DNA from: Archangium violaceum
GTDB lineage: Bacteria; Myxococcota; Myxococcia; Myxococcales; Myxococcaceae
NCBI RefSeq assembly: GCF_016887565.1
Contig: NZ_CP069396.1
Location: 8,600,001 to 8,664,000 of the forward strand
Reading direction: 5' to 3'
Length of the DNA: 64,000 nucleotides
In this document: positions 16,914-24,595 of the stretch, in pieces
Numbering within the stretch: position 1 is the stretch's first letter
How the letters are laid out: every line of letters begins with the position of its first letter
Translations under genes and position numbers: made by a program
Notes under the pieces: generated by a model
What the model saw: only the letters and a program-made list of their open reading frames with translations
The model's database searches: none
What the model was told of the DNA's origin: nothing

Positions 16914-17386
16914 ATATGGAGTGGTCCTTCGGCCAGCCGCCCATGCCGCCGCACTCGCTGGATGCGGTGCTGCGCTTCCGCCCGGCCTGGGTGGAGAACT
17001 GGTGGGAGGAGATTCCGGACCAGAAGCCGGGCACCGTGCTCCCCCTGCGCGCCCCCTCCGACGCGGAGGACGGCCGCATCAAGAGCTGGCGCAAGCGCGC
17101 GAGGGACGGAACCTTGCCGCCCGCGCTGCTGCTCTACGTGGACCTCCTCGGGAAGTGGCTCATGCTGGACGGGCATGACCGCATCCACGCGGCGCTGCTC
17201 GAAGGGCGGGAACCCCCGTTGATGGGACTGTGGCCCGTCGTGGAGACACGCCGCCCCAAGAGCAGGGTGCGCGAGGAGGGCGCGCTGATTGGCGCCGAAA
17301 TCCAGCTGCGCGCTGGGACCACGCAGGCAGGGCCGGGCGCACAGCCGCCGCGTGTCGTGCCGGGCCTCGTCGCTCGCATTCCTTGA
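16914..17386 (+). pseudogene. ParB-like-motif gene, copy 2, truncated at both ends
   Basis: Nearly identical to 514-935 at DNA and protein level, starting at the codons M-E-W-S-F-G-Q-P-P. It lacks the first ~148 codons of copy 1. Its 3' end diverges at about 17332 into the dispersed repeat R2, replacing the last ~60 codons. The W-L-M-L-D-G-H-D-R motif survives. Insertion of the repeat or recombination at it explains the break. Loss of both ends makes a functional product unlikely. Confidence 0.75.
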
Positions 17387-17395
17387 CATCTGGCC
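17344..17395 (+). repeat. Dispersed GC-rich repeat, copy R2
   Basis: Second copy of the core GCCGGGCCTCGTCGCTCGCA, with CTTGACAT in place of TTTGACAC. It sits exactly where homology between the two ParB-like/GNAT units breaks and before it resumes at about 17417. Confidence 0.7.
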
Positions 17396-17438
17396 AGCAG
17401 CAAGGACTCTGCGACCGTTGCCCTTTGCGCAAGCACAT

Positions 17439-18247
17439 ATGAACGACAACAACACGACTTCTCAGGGAGACCCCTGGGTCCACGCGGGTCTCCCGCGACA
17501 CGCCGTCCGTGATGCCTCGGGAGCCGCGATCCTCACCTACTCGCTCTCCACGCGCGAGGGGCGGCCCTGGGCGGACCTCGCGTGGCGCGCACCGGGCGTG
17601 GACGCGACCCGCTGTGCCGATGTGCTGCTCGCGCCCCTTCATGGCTGGGCTCTCTCCACGGATGACGAGGCCCTCGCCCTGGCACTCATCGACCGGGGGC
17701 CCGGGTCGTGAGGCATGCGCACAGCTACTCCCGGGACCTGGGAGTTTCTCCCGCCGCCTCCTCGTGGGCCTTCCCCGAAGCGCCAGGAAGCTGCCGTCTC
17801 ACTCCAATCGACCGGAGCGCCGAGGAACTGGTGCCCGCATTGCTCGCGGCCTACCCACCCGGCCACCCGGACCACTCCGGATGGACACCCGAGGAGGCAC
17901 GACACGAGGTGGCGCGAATGCTCGCCGGAGAGGTACTCGGCCCTCTCCTGCCGTGCAGCGGCCTCGCTCTCGAGGGTGACACGGTTGTCGGCGCCTGCCT
18001 CGTCACCCTTCGTGAGGGGAGCCCTCCTCATGGAGGCCCGTGGGTGCTCGAGTTGTACCGGAACCCCGCGCCCCGGTATGCCGGCGTCGGGACCGCGCTG
18101 CTGCGCCGTGCCCTGTGGCTCTCGAATCGAGCGGAACCACCGGTGCTGAGCCTCGTCGTGAGCGATGGCAATCCGGCACGGCGGGTGTACGAGCGTCTCG
18201 GATTTCAACACGTGGGCTCCTCCCGGACACTCGAGCTGCCCACCTGA
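17439..18247 (+). pseudogene. GNAT acetyltransferase, copy 2, frameshifted
   Basis: More than 95 percent identical by eye to 1143-1952. A run of six G in copy 1 (near 1399-1404) is five G in copy 2 (near 17695-17699), shifting the frame. The first part stops at 17711 after about 90 codons. The remainder, including the complete GNAT motif A and B region, is open from a GTG at 17708 to 18247. The stop and that GTG overlap as GTGA, so the 179-residue C-terminal GNAT domain might still be made by coupled reinitiation, but that is speculation. Confidence 0.75.
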
Positions 18248-18249
18248 CG

Positions 18250-18620
18250 AGTCATCGCTTATCAGACTCCCTCAGGTTCTCCGGTGAACCCAAAGCCCCA
18301 GCTCGGTGGAAGCGGGGAGAGTTCTCGACCCAGTTTCCTCTCTTCTCTTTCCCGCCGCGGGGCATGCCGGGCCTCGTCGCTCGCATTCTTTGACACCTGA
18401 CCGGCGAGCCGGTGGAGCGGAGCACGCGAGACGGGCAACGTGTCAGCGCTCTGCGCGCGTCGTCCCGACTCCAAGTGGAACGGAACTGCCCGGCTGGGGG
18501 TCCATGAGCGGTGGACATCGCATCACCACGGGCAGGGCGAACATTTACGTCCTCTATGTAGTCGTGCTCTCTGCCAGCAGGAATGTAGGCACTGCGCTAA
18601 GCTTCGGGATGGAGGTGCTC
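18250..18620. other. Intergenic region with repeat R3
   Basis: No gene is supported. It contains the composite repeat (18321-18402). The bases just before 18621 (GGAGGTGCTC) form the ribosome binding site of the zinc-finger gene. Confidence 0.5.
18351..18402 (+). repeat. Dispersed GC-rich repeat, copy R3
   Basis: Third copy of the core GCCGGGCCTCGTCGCTCGCA with TTCTTTGACACC. It is preceded by a pyrimidine-rich block (18321-18350) shared with 15256-15285. It lies about 100 bases after the damaged GNAT copy. Confidence 0.7.
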
Positions 18621-19388
18621 ATGAGGCCTTGCCCGTGTGCGGGAGCGAATGAGGCGTGCTATTTCTGCGGGGGCAAAGGGTTCGTTACTGACGCGGCCCG
18701 GTCCGCTCCTCCACCACGTGCAAGATCACAGAACCGTCCCAAGAAGATTGCTCAACCCAAAAGCACAGTCGTCGTTGCAGCGAACTCCGTGCCTCGACTG
18801 AACGTGCCCACAAAGGTTCGCAAAGCGCTCGAAGGTCCCAAGAGTCAGTGCCCAGGCTGTCGAGTCTGGATGACAAAACGAACCTTCAAGGAGCATCTCA
18901 CGGCGTGCCCGAGGACATTTCTCTACGAGACGTGTAGTTCGTGCTCCAAACGTATACTACGATCGAAAATTCGGGCTCATGCAAAATCCTGTGCGAACCG
19001 ACTTCTTTCAAAGCGACCAGCGGTGCCCCCAAGGCTCACGAGTCCCTCGACCGCTCAGGACCAAAAGCAATCTCGGAAACCCTGTCCGACGTGTGGTGCA
19101 TCCGTGAAAGTCGCGCGCATGAAAAAGCACCTACGCAAAGTTCATGGGGTGCAAATCGTCGAAGCAGGCTCTGCGCCTGTTGTTCCTGCTGCTGTTCGGA
19201 CTGGCCGCCGAATCGTGGTCGGGCGCGCATTACCAGTGAAAAAAGCGACCCCTCGCGAGCCCAGTAAGCCTGTTTCGAGCAACAAACATCGCGCGAAAGG
19301 AGTGAAGACGCGTACGGATGTGTTCGACCTCCCATCCAAACTGCTTCAATACGGTGGCGCATTTGACTCGAACAGACGGCGTCACTGA
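18621..19388 (+). CDS. Protein with three regularly spaced zinc fingers (255 aa)
   Basis: A probable nucleic-acid- or protein-binding zinc protein. The N-terminus has a Cys cluster C4-x-C6...C13-x2-C16. Three fingers share one spacing: C77-x2-C80-x11-H92-x3-C96, C105-x2-C108-x11-H120-x3-C124, and C155-x2-C158-x11-H170-x4-H175. Lys/Arg-rich linkers separate them and the C-terminal 80 residues are basic and look unstructured. Such arrays are uncommon in bacteria. GC content is clearly lower than in the flanks, suggesting transfer. The ATG at 18621 has GGAGG five bases upstream; a start four codons earlier is possible. It has no operon partner. Confidence 0.7.
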   Translation: MRPCPCAGANEACYFCGGKGFVTDAARSAPPPRARSQNRPKKIAQPKSTVVVAANSVPRLNVPTKVRKALEGPKSQCPGCRVWMTKRTFKEHLTACPRTFLYETCSSCSKRILRSKIRAHAKSCANRLLSKRPAVPPRLTSPSTAQDQKQSRKPCPTCGASVKVARMKKHLRKVHGVQIVEAGSAPVVPAAVRTGRRIVVGRALPVKKATPREPSKPVSSNKHRAKGVKTRTDVFDLPSKLLQYGGAFDSNRRRH

Positions 19389-19542
19389 CGCGCCAAAGAG
19401 TGTGGCGTGGAGAGATCGCACGACCACTGCAACGATCTAGTACCATGAGGTCACTTTGCTCGTTCCTCAAGGAGGATTTCCCCTCGAAGAAGCATAGCCG
19501 CCCTCGGCAAGTGACCGGGTAGAACCAAGTGACCAGGTCGTA

Positions 19543-20625
19543 CTAGCGCAATTGCAACAGGCCCATCCGCATCAGCTTGGCCAGGGTCTTCAGCGTCTCC
19601 AGCTCGCGCGCGGGACTGGCCAGCACCAGCGTCGACACGTCCCACGAGCCGTTGACGAGCCCCGCCAGCTGCCGCTCCTCCTGCTTGAGCAGTGATTGCG
19701 CCTCCGGGTCCGGCCGCAGCAGCGGCACGGCCAGCGGCGGCAGCTCCGCGTACAGCGCCGCCACGTGCTCGCTCTGCACCATCCGCGCGAACTCGCGCAC
19801 CCGCCGGTCCGCCGGGTCACTCGCCAGCAACGACGCACACACCAGCTCCGCCGCGTCGTACTGCCCCTCGCGCACCAGCACCGCGCCCTTCTCCAGCATG
19901 TCCGTCACCGGATCCACCACCACCTCCGGCGCCCCCTCCACCTCCACCTGCTTCGCCCTCAACAGCTCGAACACGCGGCGCGTCACCGACGAGCGCGACA
20001 GGCTCAGCGACAGCCTCAGCCGCCCCAGGTTCTGCCCTCCCGCGCACATCGTCAGGAGAATCCGGTGCAGCAGCGGCTGGCGCGGGCTTGGCTGCACCTT
20101 CGAGCGCACCGTCAACGCGTCCCCGGGCAGCACCCGGTCCACGTCCGGCTGCTCGTCCACCCACCGCAGCGACTCGAAGAGCAGCTCCCGGAGGCTCATC
20201 TCACAGGGCGCCCACTCCTCGCCCCCGCGGTCCAGGTCCTCCGTCCAGTGGAAGGCGCCATGCCCTCCCCGCGTCTGGTCCACCATGGAGCCGAACATCT
20301 CCTCGCGCACCAGCTCGCGCACCAGCTTCGGCTCCACCTTGTGGTTGCGCAGGACGGCGTCCACGTCCTCCCCCCCCGGTGGCAGTGCCTTGAGGCCCGC
20401 CAGCACCTCCGCGCCATCCGCCATCTTCGCCAGGGAGAGCACCCGGGCCACCCGGCCCCAGAGCCCCTCGTTGGCCACGGCCAGTACCTGTCCCGAGAGC
20501 AGGAAGAGCTTTCGCTCGCCTCCTTCCCAGGAGAGGAGCTGGAGCGTTCCCGTCTTCCGGGAGCTATCCAACCATTGGAGCAATTCAGGCAGGGGGAAGC
20601 TGGAGAAATCGCCGTGGAGGGCCAT
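19543..20625 (-). CDS. DUF4388 (PATAN-like) domain protein (360 aa)
   Basis: A myxobacterial-type regulatory or scaffold protein. The opening A-L-H-G-D-F-S-S-F-P-L-P-E-L-L-Q-W-L and K-T-G-T-L-Q-L are hallmarks of DUF4388, a domain tied to signalling and gliding-type functions in deltaproteobacteria. Residues 90-200 contain a helical region, followed by a winged-helix-like stretch and a C-terminal helical repeat-like part. No signal peptide, so cytoplasmic. It is divergent from the phosphatase-superfamily gene, with only 33 bases between the two start codons, so the promoters must overlap. Its precise partner is unknown. Confidence 0.8.
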   Translation of the reverse strand: MALHGDFSSFPLPELLQWLDSSRKTGTLQLLSWEGGERKLFLLSGQVLAVANEGLWGRVARVLSLAKMADGAEVLAGLKALPPGGEDVDAVLRNHKVEPKLVRELVREEMFGSMVDQTRGGHGAFHWTEDLDRGGEEWAPCEMSLRELLFESLRWVDEQPDVDRVLPGDALTVRSKVQPSPRQPLLHRILLTMCAGGQNLGRLRLSLSLSRSSVTRRVFELLRAKQVEVEGAPEVVVDPVTDMLEKGAVLVREGQYDAAELVCASLLASDPADRRVREFARMVQSEHVAALYAELPPLAVPLLRPDPEAQSLLKQEERQLAGLVNGSWDVSTLVLASPARELETLKTLAKLMRMGLLQLR

Positions 20626-20658
20626 GGGGGTCTCCCATCGAGGATACAGTCGGGCGCC

Positions 20659-21597
20659 ATGCGCGTCGCGGTCCTGTTCATCGATGGTGTTGGCATCGGA
20701 CGAAACGAGCCGGAACAGAACCCCCTCGCCGGGAGGGAGCTCCTCCTCTCTCGGTTCCAGGACGCGCCCGGCGCCCCCCTCCCCGAGGGCGGCCAGTGCT
20801 TCCCAGTGGACACCACCTTCGGTGTCGCCGGGCGCCCGCAGTCCGCCTCCAACCAGACGGCCATCCTCACCGGCCAGCCCGCCCCCACCCTCATCGGCCG
20901 CCACGTGCTGGGCTACCCGGACAAGCCCCTGCGCGACATCCTCTCCCAGCACTCCATCATCAAGCGCCTGGTGGCCGCGGGCCGCACCGCCACCTTCGCC
21001 AACAGCTACCCCGTGGCCTACCTGGACGCGCTCAAGCTCCACCGGCGCCCCTCCACCAGCGGCCCCGAGTTCACCCTGCCCCCGGCCGCCCTGCGGCGCC
21101 TGAAGGCCTCGGCCACCACCCTGGCCTTCACCGCCGGTAACGTCGCCCTGCGCACCTTCGAGGACGCCCGGGCCGGCCACGGTCTCACCCATGACATCAC
21201 CGGTGAGCGGGCCCGGGCCCGGGGCATGACCGCCGTCCCCCAGCGCACCCCGGCCGAGGCCGCCGAGGTCTTCTGGCGGGTGGCCGGCGAGGTGGACTTC
21301 ACCTTCTTCGAGCACTACCTGGCGGACGAGGCCGGGCATGCCCGCGACTTCGCCGCCGCCCGCGAGGCCCTCGACACCTTCGATGCCTTCGCCCGGGCCG
21401 TCATCTCCACCCGTCCCCCCGAGGCGCGCGTGCTGGTGTGCAGCGACCATGGGAACGTGGAGGACTTGACTACCCGTTCACACACCCTCAATCCCGTCCC
21501 CGTGCTCTACTTCGGGCCGCCAGCGCCCGAGTTGGAGGCCCTGGCCACCGTGGCGGACGTGGGCCGCACGGTGCTCCGCTGGTTGGACGTGGAATGA
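20659..21597 (+). CDS. Phosphoglycerate-mutase-like metalloenzyme of the alkaline phosphatase superfamily (312 aa)
   Basis: Probably a metal-dependent hydrolase or phosphate-transfer enzyme. The start M-R-V-A-V-L-F-I-D-G-V-G-I-G carries the first metal Asp. S-N-Q-T-A-I-L-T-G is the position of the nucleophile (S or T) in this superfamily. V-C-S-D-H-G-N-V-E-D-L near the end gives the D-H metal pair as in cofactor-independent phosphoglycerate mutase. At 312 aa it lacks the second domain of true phosphoglycerate mutase, so a different substrate is likely. Its stop overlaps the next start as ATGA, so it is coupled to the metallopeptidase lipoprotein gene. Confidence 0.82.
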   Translation: MRVAVLFIDGVGIGRNEPEQNPLAGRELLLSRFQDAPGAPLPEGGQCFPVDTTFGVAGRPQSASNQTAILTGQPAPTLIGRHVLGYPDKPLRDILSQHSIIKRLVAAGRTATFANSYPVAYLDALKLHRRPSTSGPEFTLPPAALRRLKASATTLAFTAGNVALRTFEDARAGHGLTHDITGERARARGMTAVPQRTPAEAAEVFWRVAGEVDFTFFEHYLADEAGHARDFAAAREALDTFDAFARAVISTRPPEARVLVCSDHGNVEDLTTRSHTLNPVPVLYFGPPAPELEALATVADVGRTVLRWLDVE

Positions 21598-22478
21598 GGA
21601 ACTCGATGCGCGATGGCAGTGGGCTGGGAGGCGTGGGGCGGGTGGCGGTGGTGGCGTTGTGGCTGCTCCTCCCAGCATGTGCCGCGCCCAGGAGGCTGGC
21701 GACGCCCGAGGCGGCCCTCGAGTCCTCCATGGAGAGCCCCTCCGGTCTGTTCCGCATCGAGTACATCCGCGCGGACGCGAAGGACGCCGCCCGCATCCAA
21801 AAAGCCGTGGAGCACGCCCTGCCCCGGCTCGAGCGCTGGGGCACGCTGCGCGAGCCCATCACCCTCAAGGTGATGCCCGACCACGCGTCGCTGGAGGCCG
21901 CCACCGAGCAGCACGGCGTCGACTGGCTGCGCGCCTGGGGCCGCTACGACGAGCTGCTGGTGCAGGCCCCCTCCACCTGGGGACTGTCCGGTGCCACCCA
22001 GCCGCAGCTCAACGAGCTCATCCTCCACGAGCTCACCCACAACCTGATGTACCAGCTCGCGGCGGACCGGCTCGGCTGGTCGCGCAAGCAGATTCCCCTC
22101 TGGTTCCGCGAGGGCATGGCCTCATACACGGCGGAGCAGTCCTACCGGTGGGTGTCCCTGGAGGAGATCGCCCGCCACCTGGAGCGCTTCCCCGAGAGGG
22201 ATCCCCTGCGCAATCCGGGCGAGCTGTACCGGGACGACTCCAACCTCCTCTACGGCGTGGCCCACCAGGCCTTCGCGTTCCTCCTGCAGCGCTACGGCGA
22301 GGACTCGGTGCGCGCCCTGCTGCGCGAGATGAAGGGCGGGAAGAACTTCCCGGAGGCCTTCGAGGCCGCGATCGGCCTGCCCCCGGATGCCTTCGTGCGC
22401 GACTTCACCCGCTACGTGCGCTGGCGCGGCTTCCGCAGCACGCGCGCGATGCCACGCGCCACGGAACCGCGGGACTGA
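21594..22478 (+). CDS. Lipoprotein zinc metallopeptidase, gluzincin-like (294 aa)
   Basis: A probable cell-envelope peptidase. The signal peptide ends in L-L-P-A-C with C29 as the lipidated residue. The zinc motif is H145-E-L-T-H149, followed about 27 residues later by W-F-R-E-G-M-A-S-Y, whose Glu is the expected third ligand, as in peptidase MA-like proteins. Length is typical for that group. It starts within the stop codon of the preceding gene. The substrate is unknown. Confidence 0.82.
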   Translation: MRNSMRDGSGLGGVGRVAVVALWLLLPACAAPRRLATPEAALESSMESPSGLFRIEYIRADAKDAARIQKAVEHALPRLERWGTLREPITLKVMPDHASLEAATEQHGVDWLRAWGRYDELLVQAPSTWGLSGATQPQLNELILHELTHNLMYQLAADRLGWSRKQIPLWFREGMASYTAEQSYRWVSLEEIARHLERFPERDPLRNPGELYRDDSNLLYGVAHQAFAFLLQRYGEDSVRALLREMKGGKNFPEAFEAAIGLPPDAFVRDFTRYVRWRGFRSTRAMPRATEPRD

Positions 22479-22639
22479 ACGGGAGCCCGCTACCTCGGGA
22501 GGCACCCGAGCACGTCCTCCTTCCCAGGCCCTACCTATTGGCTCCCAGACCCGCTTTTCTGTTACGACAGATACGGACCTTCCCCACCCAGGTTCGCGCT
22601 CCCCCCGGCGCGTACCGACAGTGTGAGGAGACTGCACAG

Positions 22640-23458
22640 ATGAAGCTGCGTACGTTGGGCCTGACGGTACTCGGTGCCGTGGGACTCTCGGCCCTGACGG
22701 GCTGCAAGAAGGACGAGGCCCCTCCCGCCCCCGCCGTCCCCCAGGCCCCGGCCGAGGCCCCCATCAAGGCCGCGCCCCTGCCCGCCGACACGCCCCTGCC
22801 CCAGGACGAGGCCGCCCAGGCCCCCAAGGGCGGTGGCACCGTGCGCGGCGTCGTCACCTTCAAGGGCACTCCCCCCGCCGCCACCCCCATCATCCCCGGC
22901 ACGGATCCGAACTGTGACGGCATGGACCTGGTGGAGCAGCCCGTGCACGTGCGGGAGGGCAAGCTGGCCAACGTCCTGGTGCGCGTGCAGGGCAACGTGC
23001 CCGGCCAGCCCACCACGCCGCCGAGCTCCATGGTGGTGGTGGACCAGAACCGGTGCACCTACCAGCCGCGCGTGCAGGGCGCCGTGAGCGGCCAGCCGCT
23101 GGTGTTCATGAACAGCGACGGCACGCTGCACAACGTGCGGGGCATGGCGGGAAGCAAGCAGCTCTTCAACGTGACCCAGCCGCCCCTCAAGACGCGGGAG
23201 GCCAGGCCTCCCCAGGACGCGGAGATCATCCGCCTCAAGTGCGACATCCACCCGTGGATGACGGCCTGGGTGGTGGTGAACCCCAACCCCTACTTCGCCA
23301 CCTCCACCGAGGACGGCGCCTTCAGCCTCCAGGGCGTGCCGCCGGGGACGTACACCCTGGAGGCCTGGCACGAGACGCTCGGCACGAAGACGGCCCAGGT
23401 GACGGTGAAGGAAGGCGAGGAGGCCCAGGTCTCCTTCGAGTTCGTGGCCGCGAAGTAG
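22640..23458 (+). CDS. Lipoprotein with carboxypeptidase-regulatory-like / cupredoxin-like domain (272 aa)
   Basis: An envelope lipoprotein with lipobox L-T-G-C at C22 and an Ala/Pro-rich linker to about residue 68. The folded part begins G-T-V-R-G-V-V-T-F-K-G and carries a Cys-rich region: D-P-N-C-D-G-M, N-R-C-T-Y-Q-P and L-K-C-D-I-H-P-W-M. The N-x-D-x-x-L-H-N-V and C-x-I-H-P-W-M pair resembles the copper ligands of cupredoxin-like proteins (H, C, H, M). The last 60 residues (D-G-A-F-S-L-Q-G-V-P-P-G-T-Y-T-L) are a carboxypeptidase-regulatory-like beta sandwich. A role in electron transfer or metal binding is inferred. Confidence 0.8.
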   Translation: MKLRTLGLTVLGAVGLSALTGCKKDEAPPAPAVPQAPAEAPIKAAPLPADTPLPQDEAAQAPKGGGTVRGVVTFKGTPPAATPIIPGTDPNCDGMDLVEQPVHVREGKLANVLVRVQGNVPGQPTTPPSSMVVVDQNRCTYQPRVQGAVSGQPLVFMNSDGTLHNVRGMAGSKQLFNVTQPPLKTREARPPQDAEIIRLKCDIHPWMTAWVVVNPNPYFATSTEDGAFSLQGVPPGTYTLEAWHETLGTKTAQVTVKEGEEAQVSFEFVAAK

Positions 23459-23468
23459 TCGCGGCCAC
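23444..23468. terminator. Hairpin between convergent genes
   Basis: GTGGCCGCGA and TCGCGGCCAC form a perfect 10-bp stem with a 5-base loop that contains the stop codon of the lipoprotein gene. It stands before the convergent Ig-like gene end at 23492. There is no T tract. Confidence 0.6.
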
Positions 23469-23491
23469 CGGGCCCCGCCCGCCCCTGCCGC

Positions 23492-24319
23492 CTACTTCTT
23501 CTTGATGGTCAGCTTGGTCTCGGCGGCCTTGCTGCCACCCTCGGCCTTGATCGTCACGGCGCCCGCCTTCACGGCCGTCACCTTGCCGGTGGCGTCCACG
23601 GTGGCGACCTTCTCGTCGCTGGTGGTGAAGGTGAAGGAGACGCCCTGGATGGCGGCGCCGTCGGTGGCCTTGGCGACCACGGCGAGCGAGGCGCTCTCAC
23701 CGACCTTCAGGGTGGCCGGCACGGTCTCGAAGGCCACCGTGTCCACGTCGGGCAGCTTCACGGTGACGTCGAAGGCCTGCTTCAGCTTGCCGGAGGTCGC
23801 CGTCACGGACGCGGTGCCCACGCCCTTGGCCACCAGCTGATTGCCACTCACCTCCACCACGTTGGCGTCGGCGGCGGCGTACTCCAGCTTCGCGTCCTTC
23901 ACGGGGCGGCTGGCGTCGTCCTGCACCTCGGCCTCGACCGTCGCCTGCGAGCCGATGCCCGTGAGCGTGAAGGGCGCGCCCTTGATGACGATGGCGGAGG
24001 GGATGACCACCTCCACCGGGGCCGAGGCGCTCTTCTCACCGGACTTCACGGTGATGGAGGCCGAGCCGCTCTTCACCGCCGTCACCTTGCCGGTGGCGTC
24101 CACGGTGGCCACCTGCGCGTCGCTGGTGACGAACTCGAACTGCGCCTTCTCCACGGGCTTGCCGTCCTCGGTAAGTCCGCGGGCCGACAGGGTGACGGCC
24201 TGGCCGGCCTCGGCCAGCTCCACCTTCGCCGGGGACACCTCGATCCGCTCCAGCTTCGCGCAGGCGGAAGCGAGCAGGACCACCGACGCGGCCATCAGGG
24301 GATTGATCAGTCGATTCAT
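23492..24319 (-). CDS. Lipoprotein with three bacterial Ig-like (Big_2) domains (275 aa)
   Basis: A surface or periplasmic structural lipoprotein. The signal peptide ends L-A-S-A-C with C20 lipidated. Three Ig-like units of about 85 residues follow. The first and third end with the nearly identical A-T-V-D-A-T-G-K-V-T-A-V-K-(S/A)-G, the typical close of Big_2 domains; the middle unit is more diverged. The ending is Lys-rich. No catalytic motif is visible, so a binding, spacer or adhesive role is inferred. It is divergent from the serine hydrolase gene. Confidence 0.85.
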   Translation of the reverse strand: MNRLINPLMAASVVLLASACAKLERIEVSPAKVELAEAGQAVTLSARGLTEDGKPVEKAQFEFVTSDAQVATVDATGKVTAVKSGSASITVKSGEKSASAPVEVVIPSAIVIKGAPFTLTGIGSQATVEAEVQDDASRPVKDAKLEYAAADANVVEVSGNQLVAKGVGTASVTATSGKLKQAFDVTVKLPDVDTVAFETVPATLKVGESASLAVVAKATDGAAIQGVSFTFTTSDEKVATVDATGKVTAVKAGAVTIKAEGGSKAAETKLTIKKK

Positions 24320-24595
24320 GATGAGTGGGCTCCAGGAACTTGGCGTTCCAATGACCTTGGGTGGTAAAACCCGCCACGCCCCAGCAAGGCTTGTTCCATT
24401 TGCGACATCCCTGGGGAGACCCGGGAGGCCGTGGAAAAAAGGGACAATCAACGCCACGCGTTGTCCTTTTTCTCCGCAGGTGCCCTCCCCGCTCGACATC
24501 GGGTAACGGTGGGAGCACAACCGCACGCGCCACATGAATCGCCACGACAGAGCCGACGAGACACACGCCGGGTCCGAGCCCCGGAGGGACACGTG

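Noticed and set aside
19696-20620. The plus-strand frame open upstream of the metalloenzyme start.
   Set aside because: This extension is antisense to the DUF4388 gene and lacks family similarity; the enzyme clearly starts at M-R-V-A-V-L-F-I-D-G at 20659.
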